64,000 nucleotides of DNA from the NCBI GenBank assembly GCA_016716525.1, contig JADJWE010000009.1, positions 186,001 through 250,000 on the forward strand. Direction: 5' to 3'. Position 1 is the first letter of the stretch, and every line of letters begins with the position of its first letter. This stretch comes from Candidatus Flexicrinis affinis. GTDB taxonomy: Bacteria > Chloroflexota > Anaerolineae > Aggregatilineales > Phototrophicaceae. A model generated the notes under the pieces. The model was given only the letters and a program-made list of their open reading frames with translations. It was not told the origin of the DNA and did no database searches. Both the position numbers and the translations under genes were made by a program. Shown here in pieces: positions 25,142 through 34,533 of the stretch.

Positions 25142-25884
25142 TCCGCGCCGCGTCGTTCAGCCGCGCGGGCGATCAGGTCGAGCGTAAAGTCTTCGAGCGA
25201 TTCGATATGCGCGTCGCACAAGGCCAGCACGTCGGGCGTCAGCGGAAAATCGGGCGACGGCGCGGCGACTGCGATCATGCGGGCCGCCTTGAGCGCGCGA
25301 ATGCCGTTGGACGAGTCCTCGATCCCGAGCGAGACGTCCGGCCCGACGCCGAGGCGTTCCATGGCGGCGACGTAGATATCGGGCGCGGGCTTGCCGTTGG
25401 GGTAGTCGTCGCCGAATACGATCGCCTCGAAGACCTGATCCAGCCCGCTGAGTTCCATCACGTGCACGATGATCTCGGTGGGTGAGCCGGACGCCAACGC
25501 GCAGCGGAAATTCGCCGCCGCCAGCTTGACCGCCTCGATCGCGCCCGGGCGCAGCGGCAGGTGCTCGTCGTAGTGGGCCATCACGCGCCGCTTCATCTCG
25601 GTCATGATGTCGTCCAAATTCTCGGCGAGGGCGAGGCGTTCCTGCATTACGCGCGCCCAGCCGATTGTGCTGCGGCCCATGGCCACGCGCTGATCGGCGT
25701 CCGTCCACACCTTGCCGCGGTCGCGCGCGAACTCCTCGCGCGAGCGGTGCCAGTACACCTCGCTGTCGACGAGGACGCCATCCATATCGAAAATCACGGC
25801 TTCAACGGCGATGAGGTTGCTCTCTTCGTTCGGGGCGCTGCGCTCGATGCGCGCCAGTATAGACGGCCGGGGATGCCGCTGCAA
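25129..25884 (-). CDS. HAD-superfamily phosphatase/beta-phosphoglucomutase-like
   Basis: Motif I FDMDGVLVDSE, motif II ALASGSPTEI, motif III GKPAPDIYVAAMERL and motif IV GIEDSSNGIRA give a complete HAD subfamily I enzyme with a helical cap. It could be a sugar-phosphate phosphatase or mutase. The start is uncertain: the 251-residue frame opens at a TTG abutting the upstream stop, while the conserved domain begins near EAVIFDMDG about 26 residues later, where a GTG could also serve. Next to the isomerase, so a role in phosphosugar detoxification is plausible. Confidence 0.8.
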   Translation of the reverse strand: MQRHPRPSILARIERSAPNEESNLIAVEAVIFDMDGVLVDSEVYWHRSREEFARDRGKVWTDADQRVAMGRSTIGWARVMQERLALAENLDDIMTEMKRRVMAHYDEHLPLRPGAIEAVKLAAANFRCALASGSPTEIIVHVMELSGLDQVFEAIVFGDDYPNGKPAPDIYVAAMERLGVGPDVSLGIEDSSNGIRALKAARMIAVAAPSPDFPLTPDVLALCDAHIESLEDFTLDLIARAAERRGADYPG

Positions 25885-26373
25885 TCACGCCGCGCGACGC
25901 AGATTTTCGGCATCCGGTTCGTTGTGGATGACCGCCTCCCAAATCAGCCCGGGTGGGACATCTCCGTTGAGATAGCGGAATAATGGCTCGCCCGCCGGGT
26001 TTGACGGCAAGCCTTTGGCGCGCTCAATGGCGTCCTCAACATCCACGAACGCGGCATCGCACTTCATCAGCGCGGAGTCGTCCACCGTAAGCATGCCGTC
26101 TCGAACGTTGACCTCGAACACGAAGGCGACTAACCGACAAGGTGCCCTCCCGTGAATATCGACACATGAAACGTACGCTAGGCGCACGTCTCCGTCGATA
26201 CTCAGCCGAGTAGTTTGCGAGACTACGCGGGGAATTGCGTCGACGAGACGTTCACGACAATTCATAATGTCGCCCGGTAGAAACCAAGATTGGCGGTGTT
26301 TCTCACGTTGATACAGGGTCAGGATTTTCCCGTTGTGACGGACGATCACATAGACACACGGTAGAGTCTTCAT
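25885..26373 (-). CDS. Nudix-fold protein with degenerate Nudix box
   Basis: 162 residues. The N-terminal PCVYVIVRHNGKILTLYQR and SWFLPGDIMNCRERLVDAI line up with Nudix hydrolases, but the box reads RVVSQT where REUxEE is required, so the metal-binding glutamates are lost. It may be a binding or regulatory relative, or a decayed enzyme. Start at 26373 has GGAGG 12 bases upstream. Base composition is closer to AT than its neighbours. It ends directly at the start of the HAD gene, so the two are probably co-transcribed. Confidence 0.6.
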   Translation of the reverse strand: MKTLPCVYVIVRHNGKILTLYQREKHRQSWFLPGDIMNCRERLVDAIPRVVSQTTRLSIDGDVRLAYVSCVDIHGRAPCRLVAFVFEVNVRDGMLTVDDSALMKCDAAFVDVEDAIERAKGLPSNPAGEPLFRYLNGDVPPGLIWEAVIHNEPDAENLRRAA

Positions 26374-26617
26374 GATGTGAGAGAACCTCCATTCGAGCTG
26401 CCGCCCGCGCCGGTTACCGAACACAACACTGCACTTAGCCGGTACTCATCCATTTACGCTTAGGTCCATTTCTGGATTCCATGGTTCGGTGGTTATATGG
26501 TACCTTTTTCTCAAGACCGTTCATGCAGTTCACGGTACGCGTTGCATGATACCCTGAACATCGGCACGTACAAACATGGCGTGCTTGCGTTTGCTTGACT
26601 GTACCCAGAGGCGGTAA

Positions 26618-27706
26618 ATGAAGATCCTAACAGTGGTCGGTGCACGGCCCGAGTTCATTCAAATTGCCCCGGTCGACCGCGCGATTCGCCGGCGCCATAC
26701 GCAGATTCTCGTCCACACCGGCCAGCATTACGACGACAGCATGTCGGACACGTTCTTCCGCGAGCTGTCGATTCACGAGCCCGAAGTCAATCTGGGCGTC
26801 GGCAGTGGCACGCACGCCGAGCAGACCGCGCAGATGCTGCTTAAACTCGAAGAGGTCATGCTGGCCGAAAAACCCGACTTTGTGGTTTCGATCAGCGACA
26901 CCAACTCGACATTAGCAACCGCGCTCACCGCGGCAAAGCTCGTGCTTCCGCTGGCGCATATCGAGGCTGGCCTGCGCAGCCGCGACCGGGCCATGCCCGA
27001 GGAGATCAACCGGATCGTCACCGACGCGATCAGCGATGTGCACTTTGCGCCGACCAAAGTCGCCGTCGAGAACCTGCGCGCGGAAGGGATCAGCGAACAC
27101 GTCTACAACGTCGGTGACGTGCGAATGGATACCATCATGTTCGTCATCAGCGACGCGCGCGCCCGCCTGCCCGAGCTGCGTGCACAAATTCGGATGCCGG
27201 CTGGCACGCCGTTTGTGCTGGCGACCATCCACCGCGCCGAGAACACCGACCACGAGGATCGCCTACGCCGCATTCTTGGCGTGCTGGGGCTGGTCGACGC
27301 GCCCGTCGTGCTGCCGGTGCACCCGCGCCTCGCCAAGGTGATGAAGCAGTTCGGCCTCAAGTTCAGCAAGAACATCGTCCGAATCGAGCCGATCGGGTTC
27401 CTCGACACGCTGGCGCTGCTCGACGCGTCTCAATTCTTGATTACCGACAGCGGCGGCTTGCAGAAAGAAGCGTACATGCTGCGCCGCCCGGCCATCACCA
27501 TGCGCAGCACAACCGAATGGACGGAGACGGTCGATTCCGGCTGGAACCGGCTGTGCGAGCCTGAACCCGACGCGTTCCGCGCGGCAGTCGCGGCGGCGAC
27601 TGGCACGCTGCCGCCGGAACATCCGTCGTTCTATGGTACGCCGGGCGTAAGCGAGCGCATCGTCGACGTGTTGGAAGCAGTCAAGATCAAGAAGGGTTCG
27701 GCATAG
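26618..27706 (+). CDS. UDP-GlcNAc 2-epimerase homologue (non-hydrolysing type)
   Basis: 362 residues. Family blocks: VGARPEFIQIAP, LVHTGQHYDDSMSD, LAHIEAGLRS, MPEEINRIVTD, TIHRAENTD and ITDSGGLQKEA. The otherwise conserved GDTNST is SDTNST here, unlike the paralogue at 28759. It interconverts a UDP-GlcNAc-type sugar and its 2-epimer for polysaccharide synthesis. Because a second, more canonical copy lies two genes downstream, this one may use a modified sugar such as an acetamido-uronate. First gene of a four-gene plus-strand operon; a 244-bp upstream gap holds the promoter, not clearly recognisable. Confidence 0.85.
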   Translation: MKILTVVGARPEFIQIAPVDRAIRRRHTQILVHTGQHYDDSMSDTFFRELSIHEPEVNLGVGSGTHAEQTAQMLLKLEEVMLAEKPDFVVSISDTNSTLATALTAAKLVLPLAHIEAGLRSRDRAMPEEINRIVTDAISDVHFAPTKVAVENLRAEGISEHVYNVGDVRMDTIMFVISDARARLPELRAQIRMPAGTPFVLATIHRAENTDHEDRLRRILGVLGLVDAPVVLPVHPRLAKVMKQFGLKFSKNIVRIEPIGFLDTLALLDASQFLITDSGGLQKEAYMLRRPAITMRSTTEWTETVDSGWNRLCEPEPDAFRAAVAAATGTLPPEHPSFYGTPGVSERIVDVLEAVKIKKGSA

Positions 27707-27737
27707 CGATCATGTACACGACGAAGAAGGGCGCGGA

Positions 27738-28727
27738 ATGAGAATTCTGGTCACCGGCGTCGCCGGTTTCATCGGGTCGAACCTGACCGAAGGCCTGCTC
27801 GCGCGCGGGCACTCCGTGGTCGGGATTGATAACCTGTCGCAAGGTACGCGGCTGAACATGGAGTCGTTTCGCGGCCATCCGGCGTTCGCGTTCCACGAAG
27901 TCGACATCCGCGACGAGCAGGCCGTCACGACGTTGGCCGAAGGCTGCGACGTCATCGTGCACCTCGCGGCGTTCAAGATTCCGCGCTACAGCGACGCATA
28001 CGATACCCTGACGATCAACGCCTACGGGTCGGAGAACCTGCTCAAGGCGGCGGTGGCGCACAAGGCCAAGATCGTCGCGGCCTCGACCTCCGACGTGTAC
28101 GGCAAGAATCCGGACATCCCGTTCAGCGAAGAGCACAACTCGGTGATTGGCGCGCCGACCGTGAAGCGCTGGGCCTATGCCATTTCTAAGATGTTCGAGG
28201 AACAGATGGCCTTCGCGTACCACGAGCGCCATGGCATCGACGTCGTGCTGCTCCGGTTCTTCGGTGGGTACGGGCCGAACCAGCACCTGACATGGTGGGG
28301 CGGACCGCAGTCGGTGTTCATCAACATGGCGCTCGACAACGAAGAACTGCCGATCCACGGTGACGGCCAACAGACGCGCACGTTTACGTATATCAAGGAT
28401 CACGTCGACGGCATCATCCGTACCATTGAAATGCCGGAGGCCAACAACCACGTCTTCAACCTCGGCGGCCTGCAGGAAGTCACGATCGAGTCTTTGGCCC
28501 GCACGGTGTGGCGGCTTGTACGCGGAGAGGACGCCCCGGCCAAAATCAAGTTCATCCCGTACGCGCAGTTCGGTAAGTACGAGGATGTGATGCGCCGCGT
28601 GCCGGATATCACGAAAGCGCGCACGCTGCTGGGCTTCGACCCGAAGACCGACCTCGAGACCGGCCTGCGCGAGACGATCGCGTGGCAGATCGAGCGGCGC
28701 AAGCGGCTCGCCGGAGCGGACTCATGA
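27738..28727 (+). CDS. NAD-dependent nucleotide-sugar epimerase (extended SDR)
   Basis: 329 residues. GVAGFIGSNLTEGLL is the Rossmann loop, ASTSDVYGKNPDIPF and YAISKMFEEQ supply the Ser/Tyr/Lys triad (Tyr-x3-Lys as YAISK), and LLRFFGGYGPNQ is typical of UDP-glucose 4-epimerase relatives. It sits between the two 2-epimerase homologues, 31 bp from each, so it likely acts on the same UDP-sugar pool for surface polysaccharide. Whether it is a 4-epimerase or a 4,6-dehydratase is undecided. Confidence 0.85.
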   Translation: MRILVTGVAGFIGSNLTEGLLARGHSVVGIDNLSQGTRLNMESFRGHPAFAFHEVDIRDEQAVTTLAEGCDVIVHLAAFKIPRYSDAYDTLTINAYGSENLLKAAVAHKAKIVAASTSDVYGKNPDIPFSEEHNSVIGAPTVKRWAYAISKMFEEQMAFAYHERHGIDVVLLRFFGGYGPNQHLTWWGGPQSVFINMALDNEELPIHGDGQQTRTFTYIKDHVDGIIRTIEMPEANNHVFNLGGLQEVTIESLARTVWRLVRGEDAPAKIKFIPYAQFGKYEDVMRRVPDITKARTLLGFDPKTDLETGLRETIAWQIERRKRLAGADS

Positions 28728-28758
28728 GCCATCACCACGGAGCACCCAGCAGAACCGC

Positions 28759-29856
28759 ATGCGCATTCTGACCGTTATCGGAGCACGCCCGCAGTTCGTC
28801 AAAGCGGCCCCTGTCAGCGCCGTGCTGAGAGCCGAGCACGAGGAGTATCTCGTGCATACCGGCCAGCATTACGACTACAACATGTCGGACATCTTCTTCG
28901 AGGAGCTTGGCCTGCCGGAGCCCGACCTGAACCTCGGCGCGGGCAGCGGCACCCATGCCACCCAGACGGCGAGCATCGTCCCACCGCTCGAACGCGCGGT
29001 GATTGCGCAGAACCCGGACATGATTCTGGTTTACGGTGACACCAACTCGACCGTCGCGGCGGCACTGGTTGCACACGCGCTCAAAGTGCCGCTTGCGCAT
29101 GTCGAGGCCGGCCTGCGCAGCTACAACCGCGCCATGCCCGAGGAGATCAACCGGATCGTCACCGACCGCGTTTCGGATCTGCTGTTTTGCCCGTCGGAAG
29201 TCGCCGTCGAGAACCTCGCCAAAGAAGGTATCCGCGACGGCGTTGTTTTGACCGGCGACGTGATGGTCGATGCGGTGCTGCGCGCCGTCGAGACCGCCAA
29301 GCAGACCAGCATGATCCACGTGACGCTCGGTATCGGGGCACCGTACGCGCTGCTGACCATCCATCGGCCTGCCAACACCGACGACCCGGCCGCGTTGGCC
29401 GGAATCATCGCAGGGTGCGGCGGCTTGGACCTGCCGGTGGTCTTCCCGGTGCATCCGCGGACGCGCGTGGCGATGGACCGCGCCGGCATCCCGCTGCCTG
29501 AGAACGTGCGGCTGATCAACCCGCTGGGCTACATTGACATGCTGTGCCTGCTCGAAGCGGCCAGTTTGGCGATGACCGATTCCGGGGGCCTGCAGAAAGA
29601 AGCGTATATTCTGAGAACGCCGGCGGTTACGATCCGCACCGAAACCGAGTGGGTCGAGACGGTTGCCAGCGGCTGGAACCGCCTGGTCGCGCCGGACGCG
29701 CAGGCGATTGCCGCCGCGGTGGACGAAGCGATCCACAATCAACCCGACGAGCATCCTGATTATTACGGCGACGGCAATGCTGCAGAGCGGATCGTCGCCG
29801 CCCTTGAAGCCTTCATGGAGGAACAACATGCTGAGCGATCTGGCACGCCGAATTGA
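28759..29856 (+). CDS. wecB: UDP-N-acetylglucosamine 2-epimerase (non-hydrolysing)
   Basis: 365 residues with the canonical blocks IGARPQFVKAAPV, LVHTGQHYDYNMSD, LVYGDTNSTVAAALVA, LAHVEAGLRSYNRAMPEEINR, TIHRPANTD and MTDSGGLQKEAY. It converts UDP-GlcNAc to UDP-ManNAc, the substrate of the dehydrogenase whose start codon lies 29 bp inside this gene. That overlap supports coupled translation and the pathway assignment. Similar along its whole length to the gene at 26618, so the pair arose by duplication. Confidence 0.88.
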   Translation: MRILTVIGARPQFVKAAPVSAVLRAEHEEYLVHTGQHYDYNMSDIFFEELGLPEPDLNLGAGSGTHATQTASIVPPLERAVIAQNPDMILVYGDTNSTVAAALVAHALKVPLAHVEAGLRSYNRAMPEEINRIVTDRVSDLLFCPSEVAVENLAKEGIRDGVVLTGDVMVDAVLRAVETAKQTSMIHVTLGIGAPYALLTIHRPANTDDPAALAGIIAGCGGLDLPVVFPVHPRTRVAMDRAGIPLPENVRLINPLGYIDMLCLLEAASLAMTDSGGLQKEAYILRTPAVTIRTETEWVETVASGWNRLVAPDAQAIAAAVDEAIHNQPDEHPDYYGDGNAAERIVAALEAFMEEQHAERSGTPN

Positions 29857-31144
29857 GGACAAGTCGGCGGTCGTTAGCGTCATCGGGCTTGGATATGTCG
29901 GACTGCCGGTCGCGTGCATGTTCGCGCAGGCCGGATTCCAAACATGGGGCGTCGACATCGTCGCCGAGCGCATCGCGATGCTCAACGCAGGCAAGAACCC
30001 GATTGAGGGTAAGGAACCCGGCCTCGCCGAGTTGATCGAGGACGTGGTCGGCCGCGGCCTATTGAAGTGCACGACCGACTACAGCGACCTGCGCGATGTG
30101 GACGTCGTGCTGGTGTCGGTGCAGACGCCGATCGACGAGAGCGACCATCTGCCGCGCTATGCACATCTCCGGTCTGCGCTGTCGGCGCTTGGGGCGGTGC
30201 TGAAGTCCGGGGCGTTGGTCGTCATCGAGTCGACGCTCGCGCCCGGAACCATGCACAACGTCGTGATCCCGACACTGGAAGGCGCGACTGGCGGCAAGGC
30301 AGGCGAGACGTTCTATGTCGGCCATTGCCCGGAGCGCGTCATGCCAGGCCGGCTGATCCACAACCTGACGTACATGGACCGCGTGGCGGGTGGGTGGACT
30401 CCGGAAGTCGCCGACGTGATGCGGCTGTTCTACCGCAACATCGTGCGCGGCGAGATCGACACCACCAACCTGCTGATGGCCGAACTGGTCAAGACGACCG
30501 AAAACGCCTACCGCGACGTCCAGATCGCGTTCGCCAACGAGGTCGCGCTGGTGTGCGAGGCGTTGGGCGGCGATGTGTGGACACTCCGCGAACTCGTCAA
30601 CAAGAGTCCCGGCCGGAATATGCTGTATCCGGGCGCCGGCGTGGGTGGACACTGCATCCCGAAAGACTCCTGGCTGTTGATCGCCAACGCGCGCGACGAG
30701 GTCACGACCCACGTGATCCCGGCGGCGCGCACGGTCAACCGGTCGATGCCGAGCCATGTCGTTTCCCTGACCGAATCGGCGCTGTCCGAGTGCGGCGTTG
30801 CGCTGGAAGGCGCCGTGATTGCCGTGTTGGGCTACGCTTACTTGGCAAATTCCGACGACACGCGCGACACGCCCAGTCAAGCATTCGTGGAGCTCATGCA
30901 GGCGCGCGGGGCCGAAGTTCGCATTCACGACCCGTACGTGCATGAATTCAAAGGCGATCTGCCGGATGTGCTGACGGGCGCTGATGCGGCGGTTATTCTG
31001 GTCTCGCACGACGAATACATCGCGGCGGACTGGGCATCGCTGCTTGGCCTGCTACGGACGCCAGTGTTGATCGACGCACGCCACGTGCTGCCGGACGACT
31101 TTCTCTTCCCCGGCGCTCGAGTCCGGGTGTTGGGCAAAGGATAG
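29828..31144 (+). CDS. wecC: UDP-N-acetyl-mannosamine dehydrogenase-type nucleotide-sugar dehydrogenase
   Basis: 438 residues. N-terminal NAD fold VIGLGYVGLPVACMFAQ, then VSVQTPIDE, IESTLAPGT, AELVKTTENAYRDVQIAFANE with catalytic Lys/Asn, and GVGGHCIPKDSW carrying the catalytic cysteine. The C-terminal domain has GYAYLANSDDTRDTPS. It performs the two-step oxidation of a UDP-hexosamine at C6 to the uronate. Start at 29828 (GGAGGA upstream) is within the end of the epimerase gene. The pair makes UDP-ManNAcA for capsule or exopolysaccharide. Confidence 0.88.
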   Translation: MLSDLARRIEDKSAVVSVIGLGYVGLPVACMFAQAGFQTWGVDIVAERIAMLNAGKNPIEGKEPGLAELIEDVVGRGLLKCTTDYSDLRDVDVVLVSVQTPIDESDHLPRYAHLRSALSALGAVLKSGALVVIESTLAPGTMHNVVIPTLEGATGGKAGETFYVGHCPERVMPGRLIHNLTYMDRVAGGWTPEVADVMRLFYRNIVRGEIDTTNLLMAELVKTTENAYRDVQIAFANEVALVCEALGGDVWTLRELVNKSPGRNMLYPGAGVGGHCIPKDSWLLIANARDEVTTHVIPAARTVNRSMPSHVVSLTESALSECGVALEGAVIAVLGYAYLANSDDTRDTPSQAFVELMQARGAEVRIHDPYVHEFKGDLPDVLTGADAAVILVSHDEYIAADWASLLGLLRTPVLIDARHVLPDDFLFPGARVRVLGKG

Positions 31145-31153
31145 GCGTGTCGG

Positions 31154-32404
31154 CTACGTCGCCGACAGTTCCGGCTGTGTGGGGACCTTCGCGCGCCAGA
31201 ACACCAGCACGGCCAACGTCGCCGCGGCTCCGCCGTAGATCTGAAGCGCAAGCGGGACGCCAAGCCCCTCGGCCAGCATGCCGAGCGCCAGCGCGCCAAA
31301 CGGCGACAAGCCGAACACGGTAAGCATATATAGGCTGAGCACCCGACCGCGGAAGGCGTTCGACAGCGTGAGCTGCAGTCCGAGGTTCATGTTGACCAGC
31401 GTCATCACCATGCACAGGCCGGACGCCATAGCGAACAGCACTGCGCCGGGAACCGACGTTTGCATCCCGATCAACGCCATGACGGCCGCCGCGCCGAGCA
31501 TGGCCGCTCCGATGACGCTGATGCGGGCATAACGTGCGGTTAACCAGCCCACCAGCAGACCGGCGACGATCGACCCGACACCCTGTGCCGCGCTCAGCAG
31601 CGCGTACCCCTCGCGGGAGTTGTCGACGGTGGTCTCGGCAATCGCCGGCATCATCTGAAAGATCGGCAGCAGGAAGAAGCCGGCAATCGATGACAGCATC
31701 AACAGGCGGCGGACCGCCGGATCGTGCCGGACGTAGGCGAAGCCCTCGCGCAGCTGCTGCATGGGCCGCGTGCGGACCTTCGGGATCGGCAGGGCGAACG
31801 GTACGTGCATCGCGATCAGGCATCCCAATACAACGAGGAAGCTGACCGCGTTGATGAAGAAGCACCAGTTGACGCCGAGCTGGGCAAGTACCGCACCGGC
31901 GGCCATCGGGCCCAGCACGCGCGACGAACTGTTCAGGATGGAGTTGAGTGCGAGGGCACTCGGGAGATCTTCACGGCCGACCATCTCGACCATGAACGTC
32001 TGCCGTGAAGGCGCATCGACCGAGATCGACATGCCGAGGATGAACGCCAGTACGACGACATGCCACACTTGGACTGTATTGGTTGCGGCGAGGACGGTGA
32101 GTATCGCAGCCAACGACATCTGCGTGATATTGGTCGCTACGAGCAGGTGCCGCCGCGGGAACATCTCAACGATCACGCCGGCCAGCGGGGACATCAGCAG
32201 TACGGGTAGGCCCGCGGCCAGCGCCACGATCCCGAGCCATGCTTCCGAGCCTGTCAGGCTGTACACCAGATACCCCTGCGCGATGTTCTGCATCCACGTG
32301 CCGGACTGCGAGACCATTTGGCCGAAGAAGTAGAGGCGGAAATTGCTGCTGCGGAGGGCGTGAAAAGTCCCGACTGCGGGGGCGGCGACGGCAGTGACGG
32401 CCAT
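31154..32404 (-). CDS. MFS transporter (EntS/MFS_3-like)
   Basis: 416 residues with about twelve helices. The N-terminal NFRLYFFGQMVSQSGTWMQNIAQGYLV and the loop between helices 2 and 3 (GVIVEMFPRRHLL) match the MFS_3/enterobactin-exporter-like group. FVRHDPAVRRLL-type central loop is seen as AYVRHDPAVRRLL. Substrate unknown; may export a small metabolite or drug. It ends 9 bp from the convergent dehydrogenase gene, leaving no room for a terminator between them. Confidence 0.85.
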   Translation of the reverse strand: MAVTAVAAPAVGTFHALRSSNFRLYFFGQMVSQSGTWMQNIAQGYLVYSLTGSEAWLGIVALAAGLPVLLMSPLAGVIVEMFPRRHLLVATNITQMSLAAILTVLAATNTVQVWHVVVLAFILGMSISVDAPSRQTFMVEMVGREDLPSALALNSILNSSSRVLGPMAAGAVLAQLGVNWCFFINAVSFLVVLGCLIAMHVPFALPIPKVRTRPMQQLREGFAYVRHDPAVRRLLMLSSIAGFFLLPIFQMMPAIAETTVDNSREGYALLSAAQGVGSIVAGLLVGWLTARYARISVIGAAMLGAAAVMALIGMQTSVPGAVLFAMASGLCMVMTLVNMNLGLQLTLSNAFRGRVLSLYMLTVFGLSPFGALALGMLAEGLGVPLALQIYGGAAATLAVLVFWRAKVPTQPELSAT

Positions 32405-32830
32405 GAGGCGAACTCGTGTTGTCCTGTTTGTTCTCGGTTAAACCATTATTGCGCGAAGCCTCTGCAGATTGGTCTGCGTTGGACTACCCAACGTCCGGCA
32501 GCGTGCGCCGGATCGACCCGGGCGATGGGTGTGTTTGTAACGCTACCAATTACGATAACGATGGAACACTCATGAATGTCTAAAAACTGTCGCGCTCGTG
32601 GACAGAATTCGCACAAGTGCCCACGCGGAAATATTGGATCCGTGTTGGGAACATATTTGCAAACGCGGATTGTCGAATTTTGGTGAGGATCACCAAGCGC
32701 TCATCATTGATAAAGCTGTTCCGCTGTGTTATTCTCTCCGCCGTTAACACCCGTTAACACGGGGGAGGCGTGAGTCGGATGCCGACTCCCGGTTGCGAAT
32801 ACAAGTCCGACATTTTCTAAGGAGGACCGA
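32405..32830. promoter_or_regulatory. 426-bp intergenic region with tandem operator-like decamers
   Basis: No convincing ORF. It is noticeably AT-richer than the flanks. Near its right end the decamer CCGTTAACAC is repeated exactly in tandem (32741-32750, 32751-32760), each with a GTTAAC palindrome. TTGATA at 32708 is a possible -35 box but no good -10 follows at 17 bp. The repeat lies 70 bp before the ABC operon start and suits a sugar-responsive regulator site. The left half may hold the MFS promoter. Confidence 0.5.
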
Positions 32831-34501
32831 ATGAAGCGCACTATTCGTTTCATGGTAGTCGGCCTGATGCTGCTGGCGATGTCACTGGGGATCGTCGCCA
32901 ACGCACAGGATGGCTCCGTACTTGTCATTGGTTGGGAACAGGAGCCCCCGCTTCTTTCCCCGCGCAGCGACCTTGCGTTTGCTGCCAATATGCTCAACTT
33001 CTATGGCCGCGACCTGTGGGACTGGGACGTGAACCGTGACATCTTCCCGGTCATGGCCGCGGAGATCCCGACGGTTGCGAACGGGATGGTCGCCACCCTC
33101 GAGAACGGCAACACGCAGGTCACCTACAAGCTGAAGGAAGGCATTGTGTGGTCTGACGGCACGCCGATCACGACCGACGACTGCTTGCTGCGCCACGAGC
33201 TGATGATGGATCCCACCAAGGCCACCTTCCAGCGTGGATCGTACCCGGACGTCGTCGAGAGCTTCGAAGTTGTCGATGCAACGACCTTCGTGCTGACCTA
33301 CAACGCCCCGTGGCCCGACTATCAGTCGGAAGCCCCCGCGGCCTGCGGCACGTTCCCTGCACACATCTTCCGCCCGATCCTCGAGGCTGAAGGCACCGTC
33401 GACAATGCGCCGTTCTGGAGCGGCCAGGGCGTCGTTGGCTACGGCCCGTACGTCTTCGCCGAGTGGATCGTCGGCGAGAGCGTCCGCTTTGAAGCCAACC
33501 CGAACTGGGATGGTCAGGCACCTGCCTTCTCGACCGTCATCCTGCGCATGATCACGGACACGGCCCAGATGCAGAACGCACTGGAAGCCGGCGAAATTGA
33601 CGTCGCCTTCAACTTCAGCGACGACCTTGTCCCGGGCTATCAGTCTATTGAGAACGTCGAGGTCTTCAGCACCCCGGGCGTCTTCGGTGACGCGATCTGG
33701 ATGAACTACGGCAACGGCGGCCACCCGGCCCTGGCCGATAAGAACGTCCGTATCGCTTTGGTCCATGCCATCGACCGCGCGACCCTTGCCGAGCAGCTTG
33801 TCGGCCCGGGCACGGAAGTTCCCAAGGCGTGGCATTCGGCCGCCTTCTGGCCGGATGATCTCGGCCGCGTTGATTACAATGTTGACGAAGCCGTCCGTCT
33901 CCTCGACGAGGCCGGCTGGGTCGATAGCAACGGCGACGGCATCCGTGATAAGGACGGCGTCGAGATGGTGCTGCGCTTCTTCACCACCGACCGTCAGATC
34001 CGTATGGACTACCAGGTCGCCATTCAGGACTACCTCTCGCAGGTTGGCGTAGCCACCCAGCTGCTCCCGGTCCCGGCGACCATCCTGTTCGCCGACTACC
34101 TCGAGCGCGGTATCCTCGACACCGGTGACTTTGACCTCGCGATCTTCGCCCTGAGCTCTGGTGCGCTGTCGCCGTTCGCCGGTGCGCCCGACTGGTTCGG
34201 CTGCGATGGTATTCCGACGCCGGAAGAACCGAATGGTAACAACGGTTGGGGTTCGTGCAGCCCTGAGTTCGACGCACTCGACCTGCAGGTCGGCACCACC
34301 GTCGATCCTGAAGAACGTCTTGCCATTGCTGGCGAGGCCATCAAGGAATTCGTCGACGAGCAGTTCTGGCACGGCCTGTACCTGCGCCCGACGTGGTACG
34401 CGATCAACACCGCTGTGATTGATCCTGCGACCGCCAAGGATCTGGGCACGCTGAGCAGCAACTACTTCAACAAGATCGAGTTCTGGGCGCCCCCGATGTA
34501 A
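32831..34501 (+). CDS. ABC transporter substrate-binding protein, family 5 (peptide/oligosaccharide type)
   Basis: 556 residues. A signal peptide (MKRTIRFMVVGLMLLAMSLG, cleavage near NAQ-DGS) lacks a lipobox Cys. The mature part is SBP_bac_5: TYKLKEGIVWSDGTPITTDDC, GYGPYVFAEWIVGESVRFE, IRMALVHAIDRA-type block as VRIALVHAIDRATL, and a calcium-like DSNGDGIRD loop. Family 5 proteins bind peptides, nickel or oligosaccharides. The alpha-glucosidase gene downstream suggests an oligosaccharide. AAGGAGG precedes the ATG. The coding sequence uses more CTC/GTC-type codons and looks highly expressed. Confidence 0.88.
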   Translation: MKRTIRFMVVGLMLLAMSLGIVANAQDGSVLVIGWEQEPPLLSPRSDLAFAANMLNFYGRDLWDWDVNRDIFPVMAAEIPTVANGMVATLENGNTQVTYKLKEGIVWSDGTPITTDDCLLRHELMMDPTKATFQRGSYPDVVESFEVVDATTFVLTYNAPWPDYQSEAPAACGTFPAHIFRPILEAEGTVDNAPFWSGQGVVGYGPYVFAEWIVGESVRFEANPNWDGQAPAFSTVILRMITDTAQMQNALEAGEIDVAFNFSDDLVPGYQSIENVEVFSTPGVFGDAIWMNYGNGGHPALADKNVRIALVHAIDRATLAEQLVGPGTEVPKAWHSAAFWPDDLGRVDYNVDEAVRLLDEAGWVDSNGDGIRDKDGVEMVLRFFTTDRQIRMDYQVAIQDYLSQVGVATQLLPVPATILFADYLERGILDTGDFDLAIFALSSGALSPFAGAPDWFGCDGIPTPEEPNGNNGWGSCSPEFDALDLQVGTTVDPEERLAIAGEAIKEFVDEQFWHGLYLRPTWYAINTAVIDPATAKDLGTLSSNYFNKIEFWAPPM

Positions 34502-34533
34502 TTGGGCACCCGGCATTCGTCACAATGCCGCAG

